A stretch of DNA of 64,000 nucleotides from Elephas maximus indicus (GCF_024166365.1 NC_064846.1:28355866-28419865), one strand, 5' to 3'. Counted from the stretch's first letter, positions 25,341 to 38,097 are shown. Program-made: numbers and translations. Notes: generated by a model not told the origin, from the sequence alone.

Positions 25341-26354
25341 TTATAGATTTTCTAACTGGAAGACTCCCTTTACTATTTCTTGTAATTTTGCTTTGGTTTT
25401 TATAAATTTCCTAAACTCTGTTTATCTGGAAATGCCCCAATTTCATGATCATGTTTGAGAGACAGTTTTGCTGAATATATAATTCTTGCATGGAAATTTT
25501 TTTCCTTGAAGGATTTATATATGTCATCCCATTGCCTTCTTGCCTGTATGGTTTCTGCTGAGTAGTCAGAGCTTAGTCTTATTTTCTCTCCTTCGTAGGT
25601 GACTTTTCGTTTATCCCTAGCTGCTCTTAAAATTCTCTATCTTTGGTTTTGAAAGTGTGATTATAATATGTCTTGGTAACTTTCTTTATGGATCTACCTT
25701 GTGTGGTGTTTGATGGGCGTCTTGGATAGATATCTTCTTATCTTTCACTATATTAGGGAAGTTTTCTGCCAAAAAATCTTCAAGAATTCTCTCTGTATTC
25801 CTTGTTATCCCTCCCTGTTCTGGTAATCCAATCACTCATATGTTATTCCTCTTGATAGAGCCCTACGTGATTCCTAGGGTTTCTTCATTTTTTTTTCAAT
25901 TCTTTTATCTGATTTTTTTCCTCAGATGAGTTGGTGTCAAGTGCTGTATCTTCAGCCTCACTAATTCTGACTTCCATTGCCTCAATTCTGCTCCTATTGC
26001 TTTCTATTGAGTTGTCTAATTCTGAAAATTTATTGTTAATCTTTTGGATTTCTGTTTGCTTTCTCTCTGTGGATTCTTGAAGCCTGTTACATTTGTCATT
26101 GTGCTCTTGTATAACCTTCTTTAGTTCTTCCATAGCTTTGTTTGTGTGTTCCTTGGCTTATTCTGTATTTTGCCTGGTCTCCTTCCTGATCTCTTGAAGA
26201 GTTCTGTATATTAGTCTTTTGAATTCTACCTCTGATAATTCAAAGAATTCTCTTCCTCTGGAACGTTTTTGGATTCTTTGTTTTCATGCCTTGCTGAATC
26301 CATCATGGTCTGCCTCTTTATGTGATTTGATATTGACTGTTGTCTCTGAGCCAT
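25341..26354 (-). pseudogene. L1 ORF1 remnant (outer L1)
   Basis: Full-length ORF1 region (about 1,014 bases; ATG complement 26352-26354, stop complement 25341-25343). The heptad-rich coiled coil is readable at 25885-26133 (QKINNKFSELDNSIESNRSR). The remainder is broken by frameshifts and stops. Confidence 0.85.
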
Positions 26355-27328
26355 CAATATGTAATCATATTTATTTATTTTATGTTTGTTTACTGTGTCC
26401 TAGTTTCTTGTTTTGTTCTGTTTTAATATGTCCAAATAGGCTGGTTGTGTGAGCTAGTTTAATTATAGGAGTCTTTGAATCTCTCGAGTCCTGTGTCCAG
26501 GTGGCTAGAGCTGTTACTAGGTATGTGAGCCCAGGATTCCATTTACTTTTCTTGTGTGGATTCAGCTCAGGTGTCCAGGTCATCAGGCACTGAGAATGTG
26601 GTGTAGGCTCTCACCTACGGTCCTAGACAGGCAGGGGTGATTGGAGTAGGCCCAGGTATCTGGCTGCCTTAGGGGTCATGCACTGATCAAGGCAGGGGGC
26701 TGACTGCTGCTCCTGAGTGTCTGAGCAGAAGGCTTTTCCCTGTTCCCTGGAATGCGTAGGTAGGTAGGTTTTGCAGCCAGACTGTATGCACCCAATGCTG
26801 TTGGCTGTAAGGACTGGGAGTCACCACTTAACTCTTGGACCCCCGTTGTGGGTGGCTCAGTGGAGTGGGTGGAGCCACCAGTCCTTAGGTCCCTGACGTG
26901 GGTCTGTGAGGATGCTGTTTAATGGGCAGGGCAGTGTTAAATGTCATGAATGTTCTACTCCTGCTTATAGCAGACACAGATGAAAATAGACTTCAGGTAT
27001 AAACCCTACTGTACTCTGGTAATGAGGGCCTTCGCTGGTCTACACACAGGTCTACACAGGTGTGAAAAGCATTCAAAGTCTGTGGACCCCTTATGCCTGT
27101 GTCTAGGCAAAGCAGCTGTGCCCCCCATGAGTTCCCAGCTTAGGGGAGCTGGCAGATTATTTTTTTCCTGTTTGTTAATGTGTTCCCTCTCCAAAGCCAG
27201 GAGAATGGCTCGTGACAGGTCCTACTTCCAGATCAGGGAGTGCAGGGGGTCACTGAAGCTGGATCAGGACCCAGAGCAGAGCAGAAAGTGGGTAGGTAAA
27301 TGGGAGAGAGGTATTTCCCAAAAGGGTC

Positions 27329-27350
27329 TTTTTTTTTTTTTTTTTTTTGG
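27329..27350. repeat. Poly-T run
   Basis: About 20 consecutive T at the boundary of the outer L1 5' UTR. It could be the A-tail of a small antisense insertion or expanded simple sequence. Confidence 0.8.
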
Positions 27351-27455
27351 ATCCACACATCAAGCTAGATGCTTGTACTGGTTTTGCTTCTCTAGAGAAC
27401 CCAGCCTAAGACAAAGGTCTTCGTCTTTTTCACTGGCCCTCTACTTTACCAAAGG
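27351..27455. other. Mosaic of repeat ends
   Basis: 27370-27415 matches the 3' end of the LTR at 28481-29073 (TGGTTTTGC-TCTCTAGAGAACCCAGCCTAAGACA). It is followed by about 35 bases of antisense RTE (TTTTTCACTGGCCCTCTACTTTACC), then directly by an L1 3' UTR. No target duplications are recognisable. Confidence 0.6.
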
Positions 27456-28060
27456 AGAATGAAGAAAGCCAAAGACACAAGGAAAATATTTGTCCAAAGG
27501 ACTAATGGACCACACAACCCACAGCCTCCACTAGTCTGAGCCATGAAAAACTAGATGGTGCCCACTACTACCACCTACCACTCTGACAGGGGTCCCAATA
27601 AAGGGTCCCAGACAGAGCTGGAGAAAAATGTAGAACAAAATTCAAATTCACAAAAAAGACCAGACGTACGGATCTGACAGAGAGTGGAGGAACGCCCGAG
27701 ACTATGGCCCCCGGACACCATGCTAACTCAGAACTGAAGCCACTCCCAAAGTCCACCTTTCAGCTAAAGATGAGACAGGCCTATAAAATGAAAAATAACA
27801 CACAAGAAGAACTTCCTTCTTAGTTCAGTCAAGTGTATGAGGCCAAATGGGCAACATTTCCCCAAAAGCAAATACGACAAGGCAGGAAGGACAGGAAAAC
27901 TGGACGTGGGGAACCCGGGGTAGGAAGGGAAAGGGGGAGAGTGCTGACACATTATGGGGATTGCGACCAATGTCACAAAACAATTCATGTATAAATTTTT
28001 GAATGAGAAAATAATTTGCACTGTAAACTTTCACCTAAATCACAATAAAATTAATTTTTT
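27456..28060 (+). mobile_element. L1 3' UTR fragment, older subfamily
   Basis: Sense L1 3' UTR of the same subfamily as the outer L1 (compare the reverse complement of 12425-13050), ending with AATCACAATAAAATTAATTT. It is 5'-truncated within the 3' UTR, so it has no coding sequence. Confidence 0.82.
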
Positions 28061-28310
28061 TACTATACCCACTTTGTGGTAGATATCATTCTATGTACTT
28101 ATGATACAAATCCAGTTAAGACATGGTCCATGAGCTCAAGGAGTTTAAAGTATAATAACAGGGGCATATGAGTAAACCAGCAATTTCTATGCAGAATGAT
28201 GGTCATTGTGATAGGAGGCCACAGATGGTATTCTGAAAGCAGAGAAAAGGAACAACTTAATCAGACTGTGAGTTTCTCAGAGGAGATGATGCTTGACTTG
28301 CAGTTTAAAG
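28061..28310. other. Unassigned, probably ancient interspersed repeat
   Basis: Wording such as CATGGTCCATGAGCTCAAGG recalls a widespread ancient mammalian repeat, but I cannot name the family. No coding signal. Confidence 0.35.
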
Positions 28311-28450
28311 TGATGGTTCTTAAACTTGGATGCACCATGTAATCACCTAGGGAGCTTTAAGAAATACCAATGCCCACCACCCCCCCAATCAAGAGATTCT
28401 GATTTAATTGGTTTGGGGTGTGGCCCAGGCAGGAAAAGCCTCTGAAGAGG
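28311..28450 (+). mobile_element. MER5A-like hAT fossil
   Basis: Resembles the non-autonomous MER5-type hAT element: GGTTCTTAAACTTGGATGCA, ATCACCTAGGGAGCTTTAAG, then AGAGATTCTGATTTAATTGG. Diverged; the right terminal repeat is not recognisable. Confidence 0.65.
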
Positions 28451-28480
28451 CAGCATGTGCAAAAGCAATGTGATGGTTAA

Positions 28481-29073
28481 GGTTGTGTGTCAATTTGGCT
28501 GGGCCATGATTCTCAGTGTTTATATGTGATCACCCCATGATGGGATCTGCTGTGAGTACCCAGTCGGTTGAAAGGGAGTTTCCTTGGGCGTGTGGCCTGC
28601 ATCAGAATATAAGCAGACATTCTGGCTTTTGTTTTTTCTGGATCTGTAGCTGGCTCCTGTTTGTCTGACCTCCAGTTCTTGGGTCTTGAACTAGGAGCTT
28701 ACCTGCTGATCTTGGGATCTGTTGATCTTCACATCCTGTGAGCAAGAGCTCTAAACTTTGACCTACTTATCTTGGGTTCAACAACCCATGCAGCTACATG
28801 AATCAGGAGAAGCCTTGAGATCTTGCCTGCCGATCTTGGGATTTGTCGATCTTCACAGCTTGTGAGCAAGAGCCCTGCTCTCTGGCCTGCTGATCTTGGG
28901 TTCACCAGCCCCTGGAGTTACGTCAGTCAAGAGAAGCCTGTATCCTGATCCATGGACTTGGGATGTTCCAGACTCTACAATCACATGAGCCATTTCCTTG
29001 ATATAAATGTTTCTCTATATTTATTTATATGCTTTACTGGTTTTGCCTCTCTAGAGAACCCAGCCTAAGACAG
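28481..29073 (+). mobile_element. Solitary LTR, MaLR/MLT1-like
   Basis: Begins TGATGGTTAAGG and ends CAGCCTAAGACA, so it has the TG...CA ends of an LTR. It shares short blocks with the LTRs at 49207 and 61430 (GGCCATGATTC, GGGAGTTTCC, GTGTGGCCTG). It carries an internal duplication of about 122 bases (28695-28816 and 28817-28939). No internal retroviral sequence is attached. Confidence 0.6.
28695..28939. repeat. Diverged 122-bp tandem duplication inside LTR
   Basis: Two adjacent copies share GATCTTGGGAT-TGT-GATCTTCACA, TGTGAGCAAGAGC, ATCTTGGGTTCA and GAGAAGCCT at constant spacing. They differ at many positions, so the duplication is old and may define an LTR variant. Confidence 0.75.
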
Positions 29074-29121
29074 ATGCCAACATTGATTTGATGTTTTTGT
29101 GTTGGCTTAGAGCATGGCATG

Positions 29122-30261
29122 TGTTGTTAGGTGCTATTGAGTCAGCTTTGACTCATAGCGACCCTTTATACAACGTAACAAAACACTTCCCAGTCATGTG
29201 GCAGCCTAGTGATCATTGTTAGGCTTGAGCCCATTGTTGAAGCTACCCTGTCAATCAATCTTGTTGATGGTCCTCCTCTCTTTTGTTGACCCTCTACTTT
29301 ACCAAGCATGATGTCCTTGTCCTGGAACTGATCCCTTCTGATAACATGTCCAATGTATGTGAGACGAAGCCTCGCCATCCTCGTTTTCGAAGAGCATTCT
29401 GGCTGTAGGTTATAAGACAGATTTGTTCGTTCTTCTGGCAGTCCATGGTATATTCAATATTCTTCACCAACAACATGATTCAGAGACGTCAATTCTTCTT
29501 TGGTCTTCCTTATTCACTGGCCATCTCTCACATGCATATGAGGTGATTGAAAACACCATGGCTCGAGTCAGGCATGTCTTAGTCCTTAACGTGATATCAT
29601 TGCTTTTTTAACACTTTAAAGACGTCTTTTGCAGATTTGCCCAATTCAATGCTTCGTTTGATTTCTTGACACCTGCTTCTATGAGTGTTGGTTGTGGATC
29701 CAAGTAAAATGAGATTCTCGACAACTTTAATCTTTCTTCCACTTATCTTGATGTTGTTTATTGGTCAAGTTGTGAAGATTTTGGGTTTCTGCATGTTGAG
29801 GTGTAATCCATACCAAAGGCTGTGGTCTTTGATCTTCTTCAGTAAGTCCTTCAAGTCCTCCTCACTTTCAGCAAGCAAGATTGTCATGTACTTATTGCAG
29901 GTTGTGACTGAATCTTCCTCCAATTCTGATGCCAGACTCTTTTTCATATAGTCCAGCTTCTCTGAATATTTGCCCACCATATCGATTGTATCCTGATTCA
30001 ATCAATTTCAGACTGCAGAAGTTGGTAAAAATCTTCAATTTCTTCATCTTTGGCCTTAGAGGTTGGTGTGTAAATTTGAATAATAGTCGTATTAATTGTT
30101 CTTCCTTGTAGGCGTATGGATATTATCCTATTACTGACAGCATTGTACTTTAGGATAGATCTTGAAATGTTCTTTTTGAAGATGATGCAACGCCATTCCT
30201 CTCTAAGTTGTCGTTCCCGGCATAGTAGACCATGTGATTGTCTGATTCAAAATGGCCAATA
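29122..30261 (-). mobile_element. RTE retrotransposon, internally deleted
   Basis: Antisense RTE with its 3' end at 29122 (TGTTGTTAGGTGCTATTGAG). It is collinear with the other copies up to about 29985, then jumps into the endonuclease region (about 30000-30261), losing some 1.6 kb including most of the reverse transcriptase. It is cut off at 30261 by the start of an L1. No intact frame. Confidence 0.86.
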
Positions 30262-31536
30262 GCAGGAAGGCAGGACCAAGATGGCAGAGTAGTCAAACAC
30301 TTCTGGTGATCCCTCTTACAATAAAGACCCTAAAAAACAAGTGAAGTGATTATATATATGACAAATTAGGAACCGTGAATATCAAAGGCAAAGCAAGAAA
30401 ATGGACTGAGCAGCAGGGGAGAGAGAGGTGGTTCAGAAGTGGTTAGGAGTTGCCAGACCTGACTCCGTGGGAACCCGCAGGCACAGTCCCCTGGAGTGAC
30501 CATGGTGGGGCTGGCGGTAGCATTCTGGATGCAGTATCTTCAAAGAGAGACAGTGAACTGCACAGCCTCATACCTCTGGACCCAGAGAAAAACAGCGCTC
30601 TCGGCAAAAGCTAAGCACTTGCATTTATTTTACCATGCCCCCAGCCCCCAAGATGGCTTCATTAGCTGTCAATTTCCCTGGGCTTGAGATAGGTCCTGCT
30701 GCACACCTTGAAGCCATTCTCCTGGCCTTGGAGAAGGAATAAATTAACAATTTGGGGAAAAGATAATCTGCCAGCTCCACTAAGTTGGGGAGCTCAGGAC
30801 ACAAGCGGCTCCTGTCCAGGCACAAATGGTCTGCAGACTTTGAATACCTTTCACCCCTGCATGTACCTATGTGGGCCCATTTCAGGAGAATAGGCCCCTG
30901 TTGGCAGACTGCAACTGTTTCAGCTGTGTGGTGGAGAGGTGAGTGTTTGATGTTTGCCACTGCTTTGCCTATTAAGCGGGGTCCTCACCTACGCATATCA
31001 GGGGCCTAAGGACTGGTGGCTCCACCCATGTCACCTAACCACCCAAGACAGGGGCCCAAGGATAACTAGTAACTCCCAGTCCTTACAACCAAATGCACTG
31101 GGTGCCCATGGTCCAGTTACAGAACCCACCCAACTCTGCACTCCAGAGAACAGGGCCGCACTTTCCTCACAGACACTCAGAGGGTGCTTGTCAGCCCCCC
31201 ATGTTGTTCAGAGTGTGACCCCCTGCTGCAACCCAATACCTGTGCCTACACCAATCACACCTAACCCTCTAAGACTGTAGGACAAAGCCTGTACCACACA
31301 CTTGATAACCAACTACCTGGACACCTAAGCTGAATCCATACAAGAAAAGTGAATGGATTCCTAGTCTCATATACCTGGTAACAGCTCTAGCCATCTGGTG
31401 ACAGGATGATAGAGCTTCAGAGGTAAAAATAATCAGGCTAGCTCACTCAAGCAGCCTATTTGGGCATAGCAAAACAAAACAAAGCAAGAACCTAGGATAC
31501 GGTAAGCAAACAACATGGACTAATAAATAATTATAG

Positions 31537-32550
31537 ATGGCTCAGAGAAAACAGTCAATATCAAATCACATAAAGGAACAGACTATGATCACTTCAACAA
31601 GCTCTCAAAACAAAGAATCAAGGAATCTTCTTGATGAAGGTGTTTTTCTGGAATTACCAGATGTAGACTACAAAAGATTAATATACAAAACCCTCCAAGA
31701 CGTCAGGAACGAGACCAGGCAAAATGCAGAACACGCCAAGGAACACACAGATAAAGCAGTTGAAGAAGTTAAAAATATTATTCAAGAACACAGTGAAAAA
31801 TTTAATAGGCTGCAAGAATCCATAGAGAGACAGCAATTAGAAATTCAGAAGATTAACAACAAAATTACAGAATTAGACAACTCAATAGAAAGTCAAAGGA
31901 GCAGAATTGAGGATATGGACTGCAGAATTAGTGAGACTGAAGATAAAACACTTGGCACCAATATATTCGAAGAAACGTCAGATAAAAGAATTTAAAAAAT
32001 GTAGAAACCCTAAGAATCATGTGGGACTCTATCAAGAGAAATAACCTACGAGTGACTGGAGTACCAGAACATGGAGGGATAACAGAAAATACAGAGAGAA
32101 TTGTTGAAGATTTCTTGGCAGAAAAATTCCCCGATACTGTGAAAGATGAGAAGATATCTATCCAAGATGCTCATTGAACTCCACATAAGGTAGATCTCCA
32201 AGGAAAGTCACCAAGACATATTATAATCAAACTTTCAAAACCAAAGATAAAGAGAGAATTTTAAGAGGAGCTAGGGATAAACAAAAAGTCACCTACAAAG
32301 GTGAGTCATAAGAATAAGCTCGGACTACTTGGCAGAAACCATGAAGAAAAGAAGGCAATAGGACAACTTATATAAACCATTGAAGGAAAAAAATTGCCAG
32401 CTGAGAATCATATATCCAGCAACACTGTCTCTCAAATATGAAAGCGAAATTAAGACATTTCCAGAAAAACAGAAATTTAGGGAATTGGTAAAAACCAAAC
32501 CAAAACTACAAGAAATACTAAAGGGAATTCTCTGGTTAGAAAATCAATAA
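31537..32550 (+). pseudogene. L1 ORF1 remnant
   Basis: Begins MAQRKQSISNHIKEQ and stays open for 152 codons to 31995. This covers the N-terminal part and the coiled coil (QKINNKITELDNSIESQRSR). After a frameshift near 31990 the RRM/C-terminal region continues with further stops to LKGILWLENQ and TAA at 32548-32550. Confidence 0.9.
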
Positions 32551-32988
32551 TATCAGATATCAGAACACAGGACAGATCAACCATATATCAACCCAGATAG
32601 GGAAATCACAAAAATAAATCAAGATTAAAAAAAGCTCAAAACAGGGAAAGAGTGGTGTCATTATGTAAAAGATGACAACATTAAAACAATAAAGAAGGAC
32701 TGAAAAATGTAGCCATACATCTTTCGTATGGACAGGAAGTCAAAGGCAATATAAAGAAATAAAAGTTAGGTTTAAACTTAGAAAAATAGGGGTAAATATT
32801 AAGGAACCACAAAGGAAACTATCCTACTCATCAAAATAAAATATAAGAAAAAAAAAAAGACTCAGAAAAAACAGAATCAACAACAATGAATAATAGGAAA
32901 AGACAATATATAAAGATAAACTACTTGGCACATAAAGTTAAGTGGCAAAAAGAAACTGTCAACAACACCCAAAAAAAAAGACATCAAA

Positions 32989-35334
32989 ATGACAGCAGTA
33001 AACTCATACCTATCCATAATTACGCTGAATGTAAATGGACTAAATGCACCAATAGAAAGACAGAGAGTGGCAGAATGGATTAAAAAACAAGATCCATCTA
33101 TATACTGCCTACAAAAGACACGCCTTAGACTTAGAGATAAAAGCAAACTAAAACTCAAAGGACGGAAAAATATGTATATCAAGTAACAATCAAAAAACAG
33201 CAGGAGAGGATATACTAATTTCTAACAAAATAGACTTTAAAGTTAAATCCACCACAAAGGATAAGGAAGGACACTATATAATGATTAAAGGGACAATATA
33301 CCAGGAGGATATGACCATATTAAGTATTTATGCACACAATCAAAGGGCTTCAAAATACATAAAGCAAACTCTAACAGTATTAAAAAAGCTAGATAGCTCC
33401 GCAATAATAGTAGACTTCAACACACCATTTCCAGTGAAGGAGAGAACATCCAGAAAGAAGCTCAATAAAGGCACAGAAAAACTAAATGCCAAAATCAAAC
33501 AACTTGACCTCATAGACCTATACAGAACAGTCCACGCAACAGCAGCAAAGTATACTTTCTTTTCCAATGCACATGGAGCATACTCTAGAATAGACCACAT
33601 ATTAGGTCATAAGGGAAGCCTTTACAGAATTCAAAACACTGAAGTAGTACAAAGCATCTTCCCTGACCTTAAGGCCATAAAAGTAGAAAAAAAATAACAG
33701 AAAAAGCAGGGAAAAGAAATCAAACACTTGGAAAGTGAACAGTGCCCTCCTCAAAAATGACTGGGTTATAGAAGATATTAAGGATGGAATAAAGAAATTC
33801 ATAGAATCCAATGAAAACACTTCCTATCAGAACTTTGGAGGCACAGCTAAAACAGTGCTCTGAGGTCAATTTAAATGCACACATACAAAAAGAAGAAAGG
33901 GCCAAAATCAAAGAATTATCCCTATGACTTGAGCAAATAGAGAGCAACAACAGAAACCCTCAGGCCCCATAAGGAAGCAAATAATAAAAATTAGAGCTGA
34001 ACTAAATGAAACAGAGAGCAGACAAAAAAACTGGAAGAGTTAACAAGACCAAAGACTGCTTGTTTGAAAAAATCAACAAAATTGATAAACCATGGGTCAA
34101 ACTGACAAAAAAAAAAAAAAAAAAAACAGGAGAGGAAGCAAATAACCCGAATAAAAATGAGATGAGTGATATCACAACAGACCCAACTGAAATTAAAAGG
34201 ATCATTTCAGATTACTACAAAAAATTGTACTCTAACAAATTTGAACACCTAGAAGAAATGGATGAATTTCTAGAAACACACTACCTATGTAAACTAACAC
34301 AAACAGAGGTAGAACAACTAAATAAAGCCATAACAAAAGAAGAGATTGAAAAGGTAATTAAAAAACTCCCAACAACAAAAAAAAAAAAGCCCTGGCCTAG
34401 ACAGCTTCACTGAAGAGTTCTACCAAATTTTCAGAACAGTTAAAACCAGTACTACTAAAGGTATTTCAGAGCATAGAAAAGCATGGAATACTCCCAAACT
34501 CATTCTATGAAGCCAGCATATTCCTGATACCAAAACCAGGTAAAGACACCACAAAAAAAGAAAATTACAGACCTATATCCCTCATGAATTTAGATGTAAA
34601 AATCCTCAACAAAATTCTAGCCAATAGAATTCAACAACATATCAAAGAAATAATTCAACATGACCAAGTGGGATTCATACCAAGTATGCAGGGATGGTTC
34701 AACATTAGAAAAACAATTAATGTAATCCACCACATAAATAAAACAAAAGACAAGAATCACATGATTTTATCAATTGATGCAGAAAAGGCATTTGACAAAG
34801 TCCAACACCCATTTATGATAAAAACTCTCAGCAAAACAGGAATAGAAGGAAAATTTCTTAACATAATGAAGGGATTTATACAAAGCCAACAGCCAACGTC
34901 ATCCTAAATGGAGAGAGTCTGAATGCATTCCACTTGAGAGTGGGAGCCAGACAAGGATGCCCTTTATCACCACTCTTATTCAACATTGTGCTGGAGGTCC
35001 TAGCCACAGCAATTAGGCTCGATAAAGAAATAAAGGGCATCCAGATTGGCAAGGAAGAAGTAAAAGTATCTCTATTTGTAGATGACATGATCTTAAACAC
35101 AGAAAACCCAAAGGAATCCTCCAGAAAACTACTGAAACTAATAGAAGAGTTCAGCAGAGTATCAGGATACAAGATAAACATGCAAAAATCAGTGGGATTC
35201 CTCTACACCAACAAAAAGAACATCGAAGAGGAAATCACCAAATCAATACCATTTACTGTAGCCCCCAAGAAGATAAAATACTTAAGAATAAAACTTAAAG
35301 GGAACATAAAAGACCTATATAAAAAAACTACAAG
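32989..35334 (+). pseudogene. L1 ORF2 remnant, endonuclease and reverse transcriptase
   Basis: Starts with ATG at 32989 (SIITLNVNGLNAPIERQRVAEW). The catalytic glutamate of the endonuclease QET motif is replaced by lysine (AAG at 33115-33117). A glycine is missing from the VGDFN motif near 33410; SRIDHILGHK is intact near 33588. In the reverse transcriptase the FADD motif reads FVDD (35075-35086). Frameshifts occur near 33190, 33700, 34390 and 34900. The frame resumes at 41297 after the nested L1. Confidence 0.9.
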
Positions 35335-36604
35335 AGAGGCGGAGCCAAGATGGTGGAATAGACAAAACGCTTCTGGGGAGCCCTCTTTACAACAAAGACC
35401 TGATAAAACAAGTGAAACGAGTATATTTGTGACAAGCTGGGGGCCCTGAGCATCAAAGGCAAGCTTAGACAACGAACTGAGGGGCAGGGGAAGGAAGAGA
35501 CCATTCAGAAGTACCCAGCCCTGAATCATGAGGAGCCCTCAGGCGCCATTCCCAGAGTGGTGGCGGCGGTGGCGGCGGGCTGGTCCTTGAGTTCGGCTAC
35601 AGTTTCCTCAGGGACAAGCAGCCAGCTGCACAGCCTACTCACGCCTCTGGAACCTGAGAAGAACGGCGCTCTCGGCAAAAGCTACGTACTTGCGTATATT
35701 TTACTGCGCACCCCTACCCCCAAGCCGGCTTCAGCGACTGACTCCCTGGGGCCTGTGATAGGCCCTGCTGAACACCTAGGGCTATCCTCCCGGCCTTGGG
35801 GAAGGAAAAAATTTGCAGTTGGGGGGAAAAGATAATTTGCTAGCTCCATTAATGGGGGAGCTCAAGATAGAAGCGGCTCCTGTCCAGGCATAAACCATCT
35901 GTGGACCTTGAGCACCTTTCCCTTCTTCATGGACCTGTGTGGGCCTATTTTGGGAGAATAGGCCCTTGTTGGCAAACTCTAACCATTTTCAGCTGTGCGG
36001 TGCAGAGGGGGGTGTTTGATGTTTGACATTGTTTTGCCTATTAAACAAGGTCCTCACCTACCCACAACAGGGACCTAAGGACTAGTAGCTCCACTCGGGT
36101 CACCCAGCCACCCACCACAGGGGTCCAAAGATAACTGGCACCTCCCAGTCCTTACAACCAAAAACTTTGGGTGCCCATGGTCCAACTGCAGAACCCACCC
36201 ACTAGCACACTCTAGGGAACAGGGACGTGCTTTCCTCAGAGACACTTGGGGGTCAGTTCTTAGCTCCCTGCCTTGATCAGGGCGTGAACCCCTACTGCAA
36301 TCAGATACCGGTATATATGCCAATCGCCCCTGCCCCTCTAAGACTGTAGGACAGAACCTGTACCACACACTTGATGATCAGCTACCTGGACACCTGAGCT
36401 GAATTCATCCAAGAAAACTGAATGGACTCCTAGACTGATATACCTGATAACAGCTCTAGCCAGCTGGGGACAGGACACCAGAGCTCCAAAGACAAAAATA
36501 ATCAAGCTAGCTCACTCAAGCAACCCATAGGGGTATACCAAAAGAAAAAAAAGCAAGCAGCTACAACACAGTAAGCAAGCATAAACTAATACAATAACTT
36601 AGAG

Positions 36605-37641
36605 ATGGCTCAGAGACAACAGTCAATATCAAGTCACATAAAGAAACAGGCCATGATCACCTCAACAGGCTCTCAGAACAAAGAATCCAGGAATCTTCTA
36701 GATGAAAGTGCATTCCTGGAATTACCAGATACAGAATACAAAAGTTTAATATACAGAATCCTTCAAGACATCAGGAAGGAAATGAGGCAATATGCAGAAC
36801 AAGCCAAGGAACACACAGATAAAGCAATTGAAGAAATTAGAAGGATTATTCAGGAACATAAGGAAAAGTTTTAGAAGCTGGAAAAATCCATAGACAGACA
36901 AAAAATCCACAGGCAGACAGCAGTCATAAATTCAGAAGATTAACAATAAAATTACAGAATTAGACAACTCAATAGAAAGTCAGAGGAGCAGAATTGAGCA
37001 AGTAGAAACTAGAATTTTGGAACTCGAAGATAAATCACTTGGCACTAATATATTTGGAGAAAAATCACAGAAAAGAATTAAAAAAAAATGAAGAAACCTT
37101 AAGAATCATGTGGGACTCTATCAAGAGAAATAACGTACAAGTGATTGGAGCACCAGAACAGGGTGGGATAACAGAAAATACAGAGAAAATTGTTGAGGAT
37201 TTGTTGGCAGAAAACTTCCCTGCTATTGTGAAAGATGAGAGGATATCTATCCAAGATGCTCATCAAACTCCACCTAAGGTAGATCTCCAAGGAAAGTCAC
37301 CAAGACATATTATAATCAAACTTGCCAAAACCAAAGATAAAGAGAGAATCATAAGAGCAGCGAGGGATAAACGAAAAGTCATCTACAAAGGAGAGCCAAT
37401 AAGAATAAGGTCAGACTACTCGGCAGAAATCATGCAGGCTAGAAGGCAATGGGATGACATATTTAAAAAATTGAAGGAAAAAAACTGCCTGCCAAGAATC
37501 ATGTATTGAGCAAAACTGTCTCTTAAATATGAAGGTGAAATTAAGACATTTCCATGTAAACACAAGTTTAGGGAATTTGTAAAAACCAAACTAAAACTAC
37601 AAGAAATGCTAACGGGAGTTCTTTGGTTAGAAAATCAATAA
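36605..37641 (+). pseudogene. L1 ORF1 remnant (nested L1)
   Basis: Starts MAQRQQSISSHIKKQ at 36605. A stop follows EHKEKF at 36874. The RRM/C-terminal part is open from 37039 to 37509 (156 codons; SPRHIIIKLAKTKDKERIIRAA), ending at a TGA in a MY-stop context. The ORF should close at TAA 37639-37641. Confidence 0.88.
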
Positions 37642-38097
37642 TATCAGGTATCAGCCCAAGACTAGAACACCGGGCAGAGCAACCAGAAGTCAACCCAGAC
37701 AGGGAAATCCAAAAAAACAAAGCAAGATTATTAAAAAAAAAAAGCTCAAAACAGGGTAACAGCAATATTATTATATAAAAGAAGACAACATTAAAATAAT
37801 TCAGAAGGACTAAGAAATGTAATCATACACCTTCCATATGGAGAGGATGATACGGCAATACAAAGAAATAAAAGTTAGTTTTAAATTTAGAAAAATAGGG
37901 GTAAATAATAAGGGAACCTCAAAGGAGACAATCTATCCTACTCATCAAAATAAAATGTAAGGGAAAAATACAGACTCAGCAGAAACAAAATCAACAACAA
38001 CAAATATTAGGAAAGGACAATATATAAAGAAAATCCACTCAGCACATAAAATTAAGTGGGAAAGAGAAACTGTCAACAACACGCAAAAAAGACATCA

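Larger units (their letters stand above)
23651..27328 (-). mobile_element. Old full-length L1 (outer element), 5' half
   Basis: Continuation of the L1 at 12425-15412. The ORF2 reading resumes at the same point where it broke off (GATTCTTTTAATTTCAGTTG). It contains the ORF2 N-terminal region, ORF1 (25341-26354) and a 5' UTR of nearly 1 kb ending at a poly-T run at about 27329. Confidence 0.88.
30262..35334 (+). mobile_element. L1 (host of a nested L1), 5' part
   Basis: Sense L1 starting at its 5' end (ACCAAGATGGCAGAGTAGTC near 30277) in an RTE. It has a 5' UTR of about 1.27 kb, ORF1 at 31537-32550 and ORF2 from 32989. A second L1 interrupts it at 35334; ORF2 resumes at about 41283. Confidence 0.92.

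Noticed and set aside
30496-31280. Several short frames and GC-richer sequence resembling a gene 5' end
   Set aside because: This is L1 5' UTR, also present at 35335-36604 and, inverted, at 22232-23508 and 26355-27328.
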